From contig NZ_JAHBRX010000001.1 of NCBI RefSeq assembly GCF_018398335.1, forward strand, positions 992,001 to 1,056,000: 64,000 nt of DNA, given 5' to 3'. Of this stretch, positions 30,866 to 40,342 are shown one piece after another; within the stretch, counting starts at the first letter, position 1; each line of letters begins with the position of its first letter. The position numbers and the translations under genes are program-made. This stretch comes from Chelatococcus sp. HY11 (GTDB taxonomy: Bacteria; Pseudomonadota; Alphaproteobacteria; Rhizobiales; Beijerinckiaceae). A model generated the notes under the pieces. That model was given only the letters and a program-made list of their open reading frames with translations. It ran no database searches and was not told the DNA's origin.

Positions 30866-32143
30866 CTATTGAATCTCCGCCAGCAGATCCGCGGCACGCA
30901 GGAAGCGTGACGGGTTGATCGCCTCGCCCGCAATCCGCGTTTCATAATGCAGGTGGGGGCCCGTTGAGCGGCCGGTGCTGCCAACCCTGCCGATCTGCGT
31001 GTCCATCGTGACGGGGGTTCCCGGACGCACGTCGATTTCCGAAAGATGGGCGTAGCGCGTGACCACGCCGTTGCCGTGGTCGATCTCCACCATCTTGCCG
31101 TAGCCACCCGAGTAGTCCGCGACGGTTACCCGCCCTATCCCTGTCGGAAATACGGGCGTTCCTTCCGCTTGCGCGAAATCGATGCCGGAATGGAGGGCGA
31201 GCCCGCGCGTGAATGGGTCCGCGCGCACGCCGAAGCCACTTGTGATCGTGGAATCGAAGCCTGGTCGCCGCAAGGGCAGGCTGTCGACGGTGCGGCGCAG
31301 CCTATACAGCGTGGTCAGGTCGATCTGAGCGGTGACAGCGGACCGTGTGAAGGGATCCGTCCTCGCTTGGTCCAGGCCCAGGAGCGGTCCGCCTTGCGCC
31401 GATCGCTGACCGCCGCCGAGGAGGGTGTCTGCGTCAAGACCGATCTCGGATATCACGCCCTTCAATAGCGAGGAACTGCGTCGCGCATGCTCGCTAAGGC
31501 CTGTGAGCGTCGATAGATGGCGCCGGTCCATGGCGTCGGCGAAGCGCTTGGCGCGCAGGATGCGTTCGCCGAGCGAATATTTGTCGGATGAGAAATGCGC
31601 GGGCAGGCGTGGCGACCCAAGGTTGCCTGGAAGAACCTGAGGGGCAGACGGCTTTGATATGCTCACGCCGTTCGTGGGGGGAGTGCTGGGAGGCGTGAAG
31701 ACGCTGACGCCTGCCGCATCGCCGGCGACGATGGGACCACCAATAGGCATATTGGCCTGCCGGATCAGCGAATCGATCATGGCCTGACGATCCTCAAGCT
31801 GAACCTGGCGCTTGAGGAGCTCCATGATGCGCTCGTCGTAGATGTCCTGGTCGATCACCTGCTTGTCAGTGACTTCATCGAGACGCCCGCGAAAGTCGCG
31901 CAGACGGTCCTCATACTCGTAGCGCAGCTCTGCCTGGCGGGAGACCATCTTGCTGAGGAGCCCGTCGCGGAAGGCGAACGCCCAGGTTGCCGCCGCCGCC
32001 CAGGCCACTGCCAGCACGAAAGCCACAGCGAAGGCGAGGGCGACGGGACGGCCGATGAAGATGTAGTCGCGCTTCGTTTGCCCAGCGAAGACAAGCTCCC
32101 TGAACGGTTCGTCCCTTTCGAATAGGTCTTGCCTATCCGCCAT
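30866..32143 (-). CDS. M23 family metallopeptidase with coiled coil (EnvC/MepM-like)
   Basis: A 425-residue envelope protein. One membrane helix near the N-terminus (about 32-58, GRPVALAFAVAFVLAVAWAA) is followed by a predicted coiled coil (about 65-130, RQAELRYEYEDRLRDFRGRL, QVQLEDRQAMIDSLI), a proline-rich linker, and a C-terminal LytM domain (about 300-410). The zinc motif is present: HSGIDFA (HxxxD) and HLHYE (HxH), so it can be an active peptidoglycan endopeptidase rather than a degenerate activator. Start MADRQDLFER at 32143 is preferred to 32158. Such proteins open or remodel cross-links during growth or division. It is convergent with prfB and divergent from nothing; bcp lies upstream on the same strand. 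Confidence 0.9.
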   Translation of the reverse strand: MADRQDLFERDEPFRELVFAGQTKRDYIFIGRPVALAFAVAFVLAVAWAAAATWAFAFRDGLLSKMVSRQAELRYEYEDRLRDFRGRLDEVTDKQVIDQDIYDERIMELLKRQVQLEDRQAMIDSLIRQANMPIGGPIVAGDAAGVSVFTPPSTPPTNGVSISKPSAPQVLPGNLGSPRLPAHFSSDKYSLGERILRAKRFADAMDRRHLSTLTGLSEHARRSSSLLKGVISEIGLDADTLLGGGQRSAQGGPLLGLDQARTDPFTRSAVTAQIDLTTLYRLRRTVDSLPLRRPGFDSTITSGFGVRADPFTRGLALHSGIDFAQAEGTPVFPTGIGRVTVADYSGGYGKMVEIDHGNGVVTRYAHLSEIDVRPGTPVTMDTQIGRVGSTGRSTGPHLHYETRIAGEAINPSRFLRAADLLAEIQ

Positions 32144-32350
32144 GCCGATTCGTCCCATCTGTCACGGATATGGGGAAATTAATGGCATCGCGCGGTTAAA
32201 TCACCGTAAAAGGTTGTTATAAATATTCTATGCAACCAGTGGTATTTTTGGGTTTGGCTTCAGGCGACGTCTGGCGCCGAGATCATCGGATCAGCAGCGT
32301 CGTGACGGCCCGCTGGACCGGCTTTCCGATTTCGCGGGAGCACAGGCCGC

Positions 32351-32815
32351 CTAGAGGGCGCGAGCGGCGGCGAGCACATCTTCGGCGTGGCCCGGTACAC
32401 GCACCTTGCGCCAGATCTGCGCAATTCGGCCAGCCGCGTCGATGAGAAACGTCGCACGCTCAATACCCATGTAGGTGCGGCCATACATGCTCTTCTCGCC
32501 CCACACACCATAGGCTTCGATTGCCGATTTCTCGGGGTCGGCGGCAAGGGTGAGCGAGAGATCATGCTTGGCCTTGAACTTGTCATGGCTGGCGAGATCA
32601 TCGGCTGAGACGCCGATGATCTCTGTTCCAGCCGCCTCGAACTCGGCGCGTAATGCGTTGAAATCCATCGCTTCGCGGGTGCAGCCGCTGGTATCGTCCT
32701 TCGGGTAGAAATAAAGAACCACCTTTCGACCACGCAACGAGGCCAGAGAAACCCTTTTCCCCGCGCCGACAGAAAGATCGAATGCCGGCGCGACGGATCC
32801 GCTCGTAAGGGTCAT
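32351..32815 (-). CDS. bcp: Peroxiredoxin (thioredoxin-dependent thiol peroxidase, BCP type)
   Basis: A 154-residue cytoplasmic peroxidase reducing hydrogen peroxide and organic hydroperoxides. The signatures are PAFDLSVGAG, VVLYFYPKDDTSGCTREA with the peroxidatic cysteine (Cys45), and ATFLIDAAGRI. It is the only cysteine in the protein: the resolving cysteine five residues later in E. coli BCP is replaced by methionine (EAMDF). It therefore belongs to the one-cysteine type and must be reduced by a separate thiol partner. It precedes the AsmA-like gene divergently and follows the M23 peptidase's promoter side on the minus strand. Confidence 0.95.
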   Translation of the reverse strand: MTLTSGSVAPAFDLSVGAGKRVSLASLRGRKVVLYFYPKDDTSGCTREAMDFNALRAEFEAAGTEIIGVSADDLASHDKFKAKHDLSLTLAADPEKSAIEAYGVWGEKSMYGRTYMGIERATFLIDAAGRIAQIWRKVRVPGHAEDVLAAARAL

Positions 32816-33046
32816 GATGCCTTCCTTTCGTCAGATTGAGGCGATTTAGAGTGCCGAGGGGCGATGGTGTCCCGCGAATCCGGTAAACTTCCAGCGCGTT
32901 GACACGATCTGCCATCGGCATGTGCACAGGATCGGCTATAGTATCTGCGGGTGTCTGGCGCAGCTGAATTTATTGCCGCCGATCAGGGATCGCGGCGACT
33001 GAACTGGCGGTCGTGCCGAGAGATTCTCATACAGCAAGGAGCGGGA
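32816..33046. other. Intergenic region between bcp and the AsmA-like gene
   Basis: Divergent gap. A TTGACA hexamer at about 32900 and a TATAGT at about 32938 are present but not spaced as one promoter. Nothing else is recognised before the small frame at 33047. Confidence 0.3.
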
Positions 33047-33145
33047 ATGCCTTTTGGTCCGTCATCTCTTCGATCCCCGACCGTGGCGCAGGAGATGGAT
33101 GGCCTGAGGTTTTGTCCCTGTCGTGGCCGCTTGGCCGCTGATTGA
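33047..33145 (+). CDS. Possible small protein, 32 residues
   Basis: An ATG frame with a strong ribosome site, AAGGAG, eight bases before the start and ending 19 bases before the AsmA-like gene. The peptide, MPFGPSSLRSPTVAQEMDG followed by LRFCPCRGRLAAD, has a Cys-Pro-Cys pair but no membrane segment and no recognised family. It could be a leader peptide that couples translation to the downstream gene, or chance. Evidence is limited to the ribosome site. Confidence 0.3.
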   Translation: MPFGPSSLRSPTVAQEMDGLRFCPCRGRLAAD

Positions 33146-33164
33146 AAGCCGTTGCTGATTCGAT

Positions 33165-36100
33165 ATGGCAGCTCTTCGTAGATTGCGGCCCAGGCGGCGC
33201 ATCAAAAAGGTAACCAGGAAGCGACCGTCGCGCGTCCTGCGTGGCACGTTGTTTTGCTTGGTGAGCGGTGTCGCCATTCTCCTGTGCGTCGCGGCTCTTC
33301 GTATTCTGATCAGCCCCATCCTCATTGGCGACATCGCCAATCCGATTGCCGCGCATCTGGCGGAGCGGTTGGGACCTGGCTGGAAAGTCGATCTGGCGGA
33401 CACCGCCATCACCTATACGCGCCATGGTCCGACCCTGAGGGTGGACAGGATCGATGTGCGCGATCCGCGCGGCCTCAGCCTGCTGAAGGCACAGGAGGCC
33501 GAAATTGCTGTTTCTCCGTGGGCATTGCTGCGCGGTGAGATTATCCCGCGCTCGGTGGAACTAAGTGGTCTCGATCTTCGCCTCTTCGTAGCCCGAGACG
33601 GTGGCCTCGCCCTGACGGCCGGAGAAGCGGATCCGCCGGAGGTATCTCAACCGGAGCCGTCGGTGCAGGCCCGGCCAGACACGCCTGCCACCACCGGCTC
33701 GGTTCCCGACAGGACGACCCTGCCACTGGCCGTTGGAGCCGTTTCCTTCATCGACCTGGTGTCGGGGGGCGATTCGGCGATCGCCGGTGTCGAGCGGGTG
33801 CGTCTCTCCGGGGCCAGGCTGACACTGATCGATGATACGCGACGCCAGCGGATCAACTTCGATGACGTTTCGTTCAATGTCGCGCGTCCAGCGCCGGGCG
33901 AGCTGCATTTCGGCTTTGGCCTGACAGGCAGGAACGGCCCATGGCAGGTCACGGGCACGGTCATGGGCGCGGCTGCGGGAACGGAGCGGCGCGTGTCGAT
34001 GACCGTCGAAGACATGCCGGTCTCGGATCTGCTGTTGCTCAACGGCATTCGGACGCCGTTGGTCACGACTGACATGCCGCTCTCCGGCAAGCTCGATCTG
34101 ACAGTCGCCGCGAACGACACGCTCGCAGCCTTCGACGCGACCTTGAGCGGCGGACGCGGCGTGGTCGTGATGGATGACCCTGACCAGCCCCCAGTAACCG
34201 TGGACAGTTTTGCGGTCGCGTCGACGTGGGATGCCGCTGCCGGCGAGCTCGTCATTACCTCGGCCGACCTTCGCGCCGGGCCGTCGCGGTTCACGCTCGC
34301 GGGACGGCTGACCCCCGCCGAGGGCGATCAGCTCTGGCGCATGAATCTCTCGGGATCGGGCGCCGCGATCGAGAATCTGACGGACGGCCAGCCTCCCGTA
34401 CTGATCAACGACATCGCGCTCGCGATGACCGGAGCTGTCGGCGGGGGCGTGAATTTCGAACAAGTCCGCGTATCGGGGAAAGACTACGCCATCTCGCTCT
34501 CTGGCTCACTCGGTACGGTTGCCGATCAAGGGGGGCTTAATCTCGACATTTCGGTGCCGAAGGCCCCGGTGCGCTCGGTTCTGCGCTTCTGGCCAGCATT
34601 TGTCGCGGCTGACGTCAGGCGCTATCTCGTCGACAACCTGACCGAAGGCACTGTCGAGGGTATGGCTCTCCAGACGAAGCTGACGGGCGAGGAACTGGTC
34701 GCGTCGCGCAACAAGAAGCCAATTCCCGACGCCTCGGTTCACCTCGTGTTCGCGATCAATGACGGCACCTTGCTGCCTGCACAGGGATTGCCGCTTCTGA
34801 CTGGCATGTCGGTCACCGGCCTCGTCACCGGCCTGACGACGCGGATCGAGGTTGCCCAGGCGCAGGTCCAGCTTCCCGCCAACCGTTCGCTCAGCCTCGC
34901 CGATGGTGTCTTCGCCGTCGCCGATCATACGCCGCCAGTATTCTCGACGGTCGACTTCAGACTGCGCGGACCGGCCGACGGCCTCATTGCGCTCCTTGGC
35001 AGCGATGCGTTGAAGGGGACGGTGCAGATCGACATCGATCCCGCGAAGGTCCGCGGCCAGGCGGACATCAAGGTCTCCCTCGGGATTCCACTCGTCAAGG
35101 ACATGACAGCCGCCGATGTCAAGGCGACAGCCTCGGGCAACCTCACCAATCTTTCGGTGGATGGCATCAGCGGCAAGGAAAAGCTGGAAAACGCCTCCCT
35201 TGCGTTGAATGTCGATACGACCGCGCTCACGCTGAAGGGCACGGGGCAGATCTCCGGCCTTCCCGCGACAATCGACATGCGCCAACTCCTGCGCTCGAGT
35301 GCTGGTGAAGTGGCGATTTCGCTCGTCCTCGACGATGCGGCGCGCGCGCGCAAAGGCTTCGATCTGAAGAACAAGCTGCGTGGCCCGATCGGGGTTAAGC
35401 TCGTCAAGAGCTTCGATACGAAGGTGCCAACCTCCGTCGATGTCGATCTGGCGCGCGCTTCAATCGACGATCTGCTGCCCGGATGGCGCAAGGCCGCGGG
35501 CAAGCCGGGGCGCCTTTCCTTCGCACTCGTGGATGCCGATGGCTACGACTTGCGTGACATCGCGCTCGATGCGGGCGCTCTCGCCAGGGGCACGGCGAAG
35601 TTCACGGCGGATGGCGCGCTACGAGAGGCGAGCTTCTCGCAGGTGAAGCTGTCACCGGGTGATGATCTGCGTCTCGACGTGAGCCGCAATCGCAACGCCT
35701 ACCGTTTGGCGGTCCGGGGCAATGTGCTGGATGCGCGCCCCTTCCTCGCCACGTTGAGTGACGGCTCGAGCGGCGCCGGCGGAGCAGCCGCGGACATCGA
35801 CCTTGATCTCAGCGTCAACATACTCGCCGGCTACAACGACGAGGTCATTTCCAACGCGAACCTGAAGCTGGCTCGTCGCGGCAAGACGGTCTCCGACCTG
35901 GCTCTCAAGGGGCGGCTTGGCAGCGCGCCGATCAGCGGCCAGCTTGGCAACAAGGGCGCGATTTTCGTGGAGACCGGCAATGCTGGATCGGCACTGCGCT
36001 TTGCTGATCTCTACAAGCGAATGGCCGGTGGCGCCGCTCATCTCACGCTGTCAGGGGATGACCCGCAAAATGGCGACCTGACAATCTGGGATTTCAGCAT

Positions 36101-36578
36101 CCGTAACGATCAAGGCCTGCAGCGCATCATCGCGGAGACCCCCCAACAGGGGCGTCCCGGGGGTGTTGATCCCTCGGATATCAGCTTCACGAAGCTGAAG
36201 GTGAATTTCACGCGCGCGACCGGGCGCATCAATATCCGCGAGGGTGTGGTCTGGGGGCCGACCGTGGGCGTCAGTCTGGAGGGGCATCTCGACACGTCGC
36301 GTGACCGGCTCGATCTGTCTGGTACCTACGTGCCTGCCTATGCCTTGAATAATATCTTCAGCCAGCTGCCCATCGTCGGGCTGATCCTTGGTGGCGGGCA
36401 GTATGAGGGTCTGTTCGCGGTCAACTTCCGTGTCAGCGGCACGACCGCCAATCCTGTCATGTCGATCAACCCGTTATCGGCGATCGCACCGGGCATCTTC
36501 AGGAAGTTCTTCGACCTTGGCCGCGCTGACAGCGGTCGCGCCGAGATTGTTCCGCCCGGCTCGGTTCCTGAGCGCTGA
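33165..36578 (+). CDS. AsmA-like / DUF3971 family envelope protein (YhdP-like)
   Basis: A 1137-residue protein with a very basic N-terminus (RRLRPRRRIKKVTRKRPSR), one membrane helix (about 27-52, GTLFCLVSGVAILLCVAALRILI) and a very long periplasmic region of repeating beta strands, as in the AsmA-like proteins YhdP, TamB and AsmA. That group is known to form hydrophobic-groove bridges carrying phospholipid from inner to outer membrane. Here the strands run from about 75 to 1110 (e.g. VELSGLDLRLFVARDGGLALT, LKVNFTRATGRINIREGVVWG), ending in ARxxRxxxFDLGR-like helical tail. The order M23, bcp, AsmA-like, tyrS is familiar in related alphaproteobacteria. The exact lipid cargo is unknown. Confidence 0.85.
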   Translation: MAALRRLRPRRRIKKVTRKRPSRVLRGTLFCLVSGVAILLCVAALRILISPILIGDIANPIAAHLAERLGPGWKVDLADTAITYTRHGPTLRVDRIDVRDPRGLSLLKAQEAEIAVSPWALLRGEIIPRSVELSGLDLRLFVARDGGLALTAGEADPPEVSQPEPSVQARPDTPATTGSVPDRTTLPLAVGAVSFIDLVSGGDSAIAGVERVRLSGARLTLIDDTRRQRINFDDVSFNVARPAPGELHFGFGLTGRNGPWQVTGTVMGAAAGTERRVSMTVEDMPVSDLLLLNGIRTPLVTTDMPLSGKLDLTVAANDTLAAFDATLSGGRGVVVMDDPDQPPVTVDSFAVASTWDAAAGELVITSADLRAGPSRFTLAGRLTPAEGDQLWRMNLSGSGAAIENLTDGQPPVLINDIALAMTGAVGGGVNFEQVRVSGKDYAISLSGSLGTVADQGGLNLDISVPKAPVRSVLRFWPAFVAADVRRYLVDNLTEGTVEGMALQTKLTGEELVASRNKKPIPDASVHLVFAINDGTLLPAQGLPLLTGMSVTGLVTGLTTRIEVAQAQVQLPANRSLSLADGVFAVADHTPPVFSTVDFRLRGPADGLIALLGSDALKGTVQIDIDPAKVRGQADIKVSLGIPLVKDMTAADVKATASGNLTNLSVDGISGKEKLENASLALNVDTTALTLKGTGQISGLPATIDMRQLLRSSAGEVAISLVLDDAARARKGFDLKNKLRGPIGVKLVKSFDTKVPTSVDVDLARASIDDLLPGWRKAAGKPGRLSFALVDADGYDLRDIALDAGALARGTAKFTADGALREASFSQVKLSPGDDLRLDVSRNRNAYRLAVRGNVLDARPFLATLSDGSSGAGGAAADIDLDLSVNILAGYNDEVISNANLKLARRGKTVSDLALKGRLGSAPISGQLGNKGAIFVETGNAGSALRFADLYKRMAGGAAHLTLSGDDPQNGDLTIWDFSIRNDQGLQRIIAETPQQGRPGGVDPSDISFTKLKVNFTRATGRINIREGVVWGPTVGVSLEGHLDTSRDRLDLSGTYVPAYALNNIFSQLPIVGLILGGGQYEGLFAVNFRVSGTTANPVMSINPLSAIAPGIFRKFFDLGRADSGRAEIVPPGSVPER

Positions 36579-36719
36579 GGGCGCTCGTGGAAATTTCGGC
36601 GCCGGGCACGGGCAGTCATCGCCGACGTCCGCTCCCACCTGGACCGCACTCAAGCCATCGGAACCGATCACGCGGCGTCTGGGTCAGTCCACCCAGACTC
36701 CGTGTGGCCGCATGGCGGT

Positions 36720-37970
36720 TCAGGACTGCCGGAGCAGGACGTGCTTTTTGCGTCCAAGGGAGATCTTGATCACTCCGTCGCCGGTCAGATCCGCCGCCGT
36801 TAGAACCGCGCGTTCGTCGGTCACGGTTGTATCATTGATACGCAGGCCGCCGCCCTTGATCTGGCGGCGTGCCTCGCCGGTCGAGGCGACAAGCCCGGCG
36901 GTGACGGCGGCGTTCAGCACGCCGAGGCCCGCTGCAAGGCTTCCCGGCGGCAGATCGACGCTCGGCAGGGTATCAGCGAGCGCGCCCTCCTCGAAGGTCT
37001 TGCGCGCGGTCTCCGCCGCCGCCTCGGCGGCGGCGCGACCGTGGACGATGGCCGTGACCTCGGTCGCCAGGACCTTCTTCGCTTCATTGATCTCGTTGCC
37101 GCCGAGCGCCGCCAGCTTGGCGATCTCGTCCAGCGGGAGACGTGTGAAGATCTTCAGGAACTTGCCGACGTCGGCGTCTTCCGTGTTGCGGAAGTACTGC
37201 CAGAAATCATAGGCGCTGAAGAGATCGCCATTGAGCCACACGGCGCCCGAAGCCGACTTGCCCATTTTTTCGCCTGAGGCCTTGGTCAACAGGGGCGTTG
37301 TCAGGGCATAGAGCTGCGGGCCACCCATTCGATGGCTGAGATCGACACCGTTGATGATATTGCCCCACTGGTCCGACCCACCCATCTGCAAAACCGTGCC
37401 GTAGCGCCGGTTGAGCTCGGTAAAGTCGTAGCCCTGCATGATCATGTAGTTGAATTCAAGGAAGCTCAGCGATTGTTCGCGATCGAGACGGAGTTTGACC
37501 GAATCGAAGCTCAGCATGCGGTTGACCGAGAAATGCCGGCCGACGTCCCGCAGGAACTCCACATAGTTGAGCTTGAGCAGCCAGTCGGCGTTATTGACCA
37601 TGGTCGCCGGGTTGGAGCCACCGTAGTTCAGGATGTTCCCGTAGACCCGCTTGATGCTCTCGATATTGGTTTCGATCTGCTCCACGGTCAGAAGCTTGCG
37701 CTGATCGTCGCGGAACGAGGGGTCGCCCACCATGGAGGTGCCGCCGCCCATCAGGCTGATCGCCTGGTGGCCCGTTTCCTGCAGCCAATAGAGCATGGTG
37801 ACCGAGATAAGGTTGCCGATATGGATCGACGTCGCGGTTGCGTCATAGCCGACATAGCCGGAGATGCGGCCCTTGAGAGCAAGGGCGTCGAGCCCTTCCG
37901 GGTCCGAGATCTGGTGGATGAAGCCGCGTTCGTCGAGCGTGCGGAGAAAGTCGGAGCGGAAGCGGGTCAT
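36720..37970 (-). CDS. tyrS: Tyrosyl-tRNA synthetase
   Basis: Class Ic aminoacyl-tRNA synthetase charging tRNA-Tyr. The 416-residue protein carries the HIGH-type motif HIGN (50-53), the tyrosine pocket blocks [14 protein letters not shown] and [20 protein letters not shown], and the KMSKS motif as KMGKS (235-239). The C-terminal S4 RNA-binding domain (about 345-410, [15 protein letters not shown]) is present. I chose the start at 37970 ([17 protein letters not shown]), since it matches the family; a ten-residue extension to 38000 is possible. Convergent with the AsmA-like gene. Confidence 0.96.
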   Translation of the reverse strand: MTRFRSDFLRTLDERGFIHQISDPEGLDALALKGRISGYVGYDATATSIHIGNLISVTMLYWLQETGHQAISLMGGGTSMVGDPSFRDDQRKLLTVEQIETNIESIKRVYGNILNYGGSNPATMVNNADWLLKLNYVEFLRDVGRHFSVNRMLSFDSVKLRLDREQSLSFLEFNYMIMQGYDFTELNRRYGTVLQMGGSDQWGNIINGVDLSHRMGGPQLYALTTPLLTKASGEKMGKSASGAVWLNGDLFSAYDFWQYFRNTEDADVGKFLKIFTRLPLDEIAKLAALGGNEINEAKKVLATEVTAIVHGRAAAEAAAETARKTFEEGALADTLPSVDLPPGSLAAGLGVLNAAVTAGLVASTGEARRQIKGGGLRINDTTVTDERAVLTAADLTGDGVIKISLGRKKHVLLRQS

Positions 37971-38105
37971 GAATTCTCGGGCTTTTATCAAGTGCGGCAT
38001 CGTCGGCCATCCGTAAGGATGACAGCGTGCCCTGTAGCAGGTTTTTTTTCGAATTTCATGGGGCGCGCGCCAATTGAGGGACGCGGATGCGCCCGGGAAT
38101 GAAAA

Positions 38106-38129
38106 CGCCCGGCTCGATAGGGCCGGGCG
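38106..38129 (-). terminator. Rho-independent terminator of the alpha/beta hydrolase gene
   Basis: Perfect stem CGCCCGGC / GCCGGGCG with an eight-base loop, 30 bases beyond the hydrolase stop; on the minus strand it is followed by TTTTC. Confidence 0.75.
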
Positions 38130-38158
38130 CTGAATTCAGTTCAGGATGATGGCCGGCC

Positions 38159-38818
38159 TCAGGCCGCGTTCTCCTGGACAGCGCCGAGACGCTTGTCGAG
38201 ATAGCCGTCGACCGTGGTCATCAATTCCTCGAGCTTGCCCTCGAAGAAATGGTTGGCGCCGTCGACGACCGCGTGCTCGATCTGAATGCCCTTCTGGGTC
38301 TTCACCTTCTCGATGACGCTGACGACCTCGCGCAGCGGCGCGACGCGATCCTGCGAGCCGTGGACGAAGAGGCCCGACGACGGGCAGGGCGCCAGAAAGC
38401 TGAAGTCATAGCGGTTCGCCATGGCCGCGATCGACAGGAAGCCCTCGATCTCGGGGCGACGCATCAGAAGCTGCATGCCAATCCAGGCGCCGAAGGAAAC
38501 GCCTGCGATCCAGCAGGTACGGGCTTCGGGATTGACTGACTGCGCCCAGTCAAGCGCTGCCGCCGCATCCGACAACTCGCCTTGGCCGTGATCAAACGCG
38601 CCCTGGCTGCGCCCCACGCCACGAAAATTGAAACGAAGAACGGAGAAGCCGCGATTCACATAAGTGTAATAGAGGCTGTACACGATCTGGTTATTCATCG
38701 TGCCGCCAAACTGGGGATGCGGGTGCAGCACGATGGCGATTGGCGCACCTTTCTCCTTGGCCGGATGATAGCGGCCTTCTATACGTCCGGCGGGTCCGGT
38801 GAAAATAACTTCAGGCAT
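38159..38818 (-). CDS. Alpha/beta hydrolase (dienelactone-hydrolase-like)
   Basis: A 219-residue cytoplasmic alpha/beta hydrolase of the COG2945-type group. It begins MPEVIFTGPAGRIEGRYHP; the oxyanion region is VLHPHPQFGGTMNN, followed by FNFRGVGRSQG. The nucleophile elbow is GVSFGAWIG (GxSxG), the acid lies in HGSQDRVAP, and the histidine in DGANHFFEGK. The natural substrate is unknown. ATG 38818 is preceded by GGAG; ATG 38833 is a close alternative. It diverges from the Fe-S assembly operon, and the shared 250-base region contains the Irr-type box, so it might respond to iron too. Confidence 0.86.
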   Translation of the reverse strand: MPEVIFTGPAGRIEGRYHPAKEKGAPIAIVLHPHPQFGGTMNNQIVYSLYYTYVNRGFSVLRFNFRGVGRSQGAFDHGQGELSDAAAALDWAQSVNPEARTCWIAGVSFGAWIGMQLLMRRPEIEGFLSIAAMANRYDFSFLAPCPSSGLFVHGSQDRVAPLREVVSVIEKVKTQKGIQIEHAVVDGANHFFEGKLEELMTTVDGYLDKRLGAVQENAA

Positions 38819-38917
38819 TGGCTCCGACACCATGGCCGTGAGAAGGCATGAGCTCAGCGAGGGACATAAAAGCTGACGTCCCTTGACTTCGTTTGCTGCA
38901 GCGCCATAAATCACGGT

Positions 38918-38932
38918 TAGAATTATTCTAAG
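38918..38932. promoter_or_regulatory. Irr box (iron control element) before the suf operon
   Basis: The palindrome TTAGAA-TTA-TTCTAA matches the alphaproteobacterial Irr/ICE consensus TTTAGAA-N3-TTCTAAA at all 12 inner positions; only the outermost pair differs. It lies 141 bases before the first cysteine desulfurase gene and 100 bases before the hydrolase. Irr is the heme-responsive iron regulator of this group, and suf operons are among its known targets. Confidence 0.8.
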
Positions 38933-38945
38933 GCCTACCGATGCG

Positions 38946-38964
38946 TGTATCTTGTTATGATACA
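38946..38964. promoter_or_regulatory. Second inverted repeat in the suf promoter region
   Basis: TGTATC-N7-GATACA, 13 bases after the Irr box toward the suf genes. It includes TATGAT, a good -10-like hexamer. It may be an operator overlapping the promoter; the protein that would bind it is not identified. Confidence 0.45.
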
Positions 38965-39072
38965 ACCGGACATCGGTAAGGCCGCCCACGCTTTCACGAG
39001 CGTATGTAGCACAACGAGGGGGGTTAAAGGCAAGACTTCCATGAAGTGGGCCCTTTTTCCCTGGAAACAAGC

Positions 39073-40260
39073 ATGACGGCGGGTCGAGTTTATCTGGATT
39101 ACAATGCGTCGGCGCCACTCCGTCCGGAGGTGGTGGAGGCGATGCTGCGTGTCCTCACCACGTCCGGCAATGGCTCCTCGGTCCACCGGGAAGGTCGCGC
39201 CGCGCGCGCCGCCATCGAGGAGGCGCGCGGCAAGGCCGCGGCTCTGGTAGGGGCCGAGGCCGCCAAGCTTGTTTTCACGAGCGGCGGCACCGAGGCGAAT
39301 GTGCTGGCCTTGTCTCCTCATGTGCGGGTCCGCGGTTTCGATGGGCGGAACAAGGATCTCCCGCTGGCCCGTTGCTTCGTCGGCGCAACGGAGCATCCGA
39401 GCATTCTCGCCGGCGGGCGATTTCCAGCGGAGGCCGTGGCTGTCGTACCGGTGGATGGCAACGGCGTCGTCGACATCGCCTGGCTGGAGGAACATCTCGA
39501 CGACAGCGCAGGCCGGCCTTTTGTGTCGCTGCAGATGGCCAATAACGAAACGGGCGTTCTGCAGCCGATCGGTGAGGTGGCGCAGCTCGTGCATGCCGCC
39601 GGCGGCATTCTGCATGTCGATGCGGTGCAGGCCGCAGGCAAGATGCCCATCGATTTCTCGACCCTCGGCGCCGACATGCTGAGTTTCTCGGCGCACAAGT
39701 TCGGCGGCCCGCAGGGCGCGGGCGCGCTGGTCTACAATCCGGGTATCGATCTCGGGCCCGCGCTCCTGCGTGGTGGCGGACAGGAAGAAGGCCATCGCGC
39801 CGGAACGGAGAATCTCGCGGCTATTGTCGGCTTCGGCGCCGCCGCGGCGATCGCATTTGGCGCGATTGATCACTATATGAACGCCATGGCCTTGATGCGC
39901 GACCGCGTCGAGCAGGATATGCGGAGTGTGTTGCCGGAGGTCGTCGTCTTCGGAGACGGGGTGGAGCGCCTTGCCAATACCTCGGCCTTCGCCATTCCTG
40001 GCGTCAAGGCGGAAACGCTGGTGATGGCCTTTGATCTCGCTGGCGTCGCGGTTTCGTCGGGGTCGGCCTGTTCGTCGGGGAAGGTGCGCCCCTCGCATGT
40101 TCTCGCCGCGATGGGCGTTGAACCTGATGTCGCGGAGGGGGCGGTGCGCATCAGTCTTGGCTGGGCGACCCGGGATGAAGACGTCGAACGGTTCGCGGCG
40201 GCTTTTGCCAGGGTCACGCGAAGCGTGTTGGCGCGTCGCCAAGGAGAGAGGGCGGCGTAG
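39073..40260 (+). CDS. Cysteine desulfurase, IscS/NifS type
   Basis: PLP enzyme that removes sulfur from cysteine as a persulfide. The 395-residue protein begins MTAGRVYLDYNASAPLRPEV; TSGGTEANVLAL and EHPSIL are family blocks, the cofactor lysine is Lys209 (SAHKFGGPQG) and the active cysteine Cys333 lies in SGSACSSGKVRPSHV, the long mobile loop of group I enzymes. It is the first gene of the suf operon, 82 bases before sufB; a second, group II, desulfurase (SufS) lies further down. ATG 39073 is preferred to 39046 because family members start MxxxVYLDYNA. Confidence 0.93.
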   Translation: MTAGRVYLDYNASAPLRPEVVEAMLRVLTTSGNGSSVHREGRAARAAIEEARGKAAALVGAEAAKLVFTSGGTEANVLALSPHVRVRGFDGRNKDLPLARCFVGATEHPSILAGGRFPAEAVAVVPVDGNGVVDIAWLEEHLDDSAGRPFVSLQMANNETGVLQPIGEVAQLVHAAGGILHVDAVQAAGKMPIDFSTLGADMLSFSAHKFGGPQGAGALVYNPGIDLGPALLRGGGQEEGHRAGTENLAAIVGFGAAAAIAFGAIDHYMNAMALMRDRVEQDMRSVLPEVVVFGDGVERLANTSAFAIPGVKAETLVMAFDLAGVAVSSGSACSSGKVRPSHVLAAMGVEPDVAEGAVRISLGWATRDEDVERFAAAFARVTRSVLARRQGERAA

Positions 40261-40342
40261 CGAGGTTGCCCGAGGGCGGGAAGACCCCGGGCTTACGATG
40301 ACGGGAAACCACGGCCCTTGAAGCCGTGAGAGGAGTTGAGCA

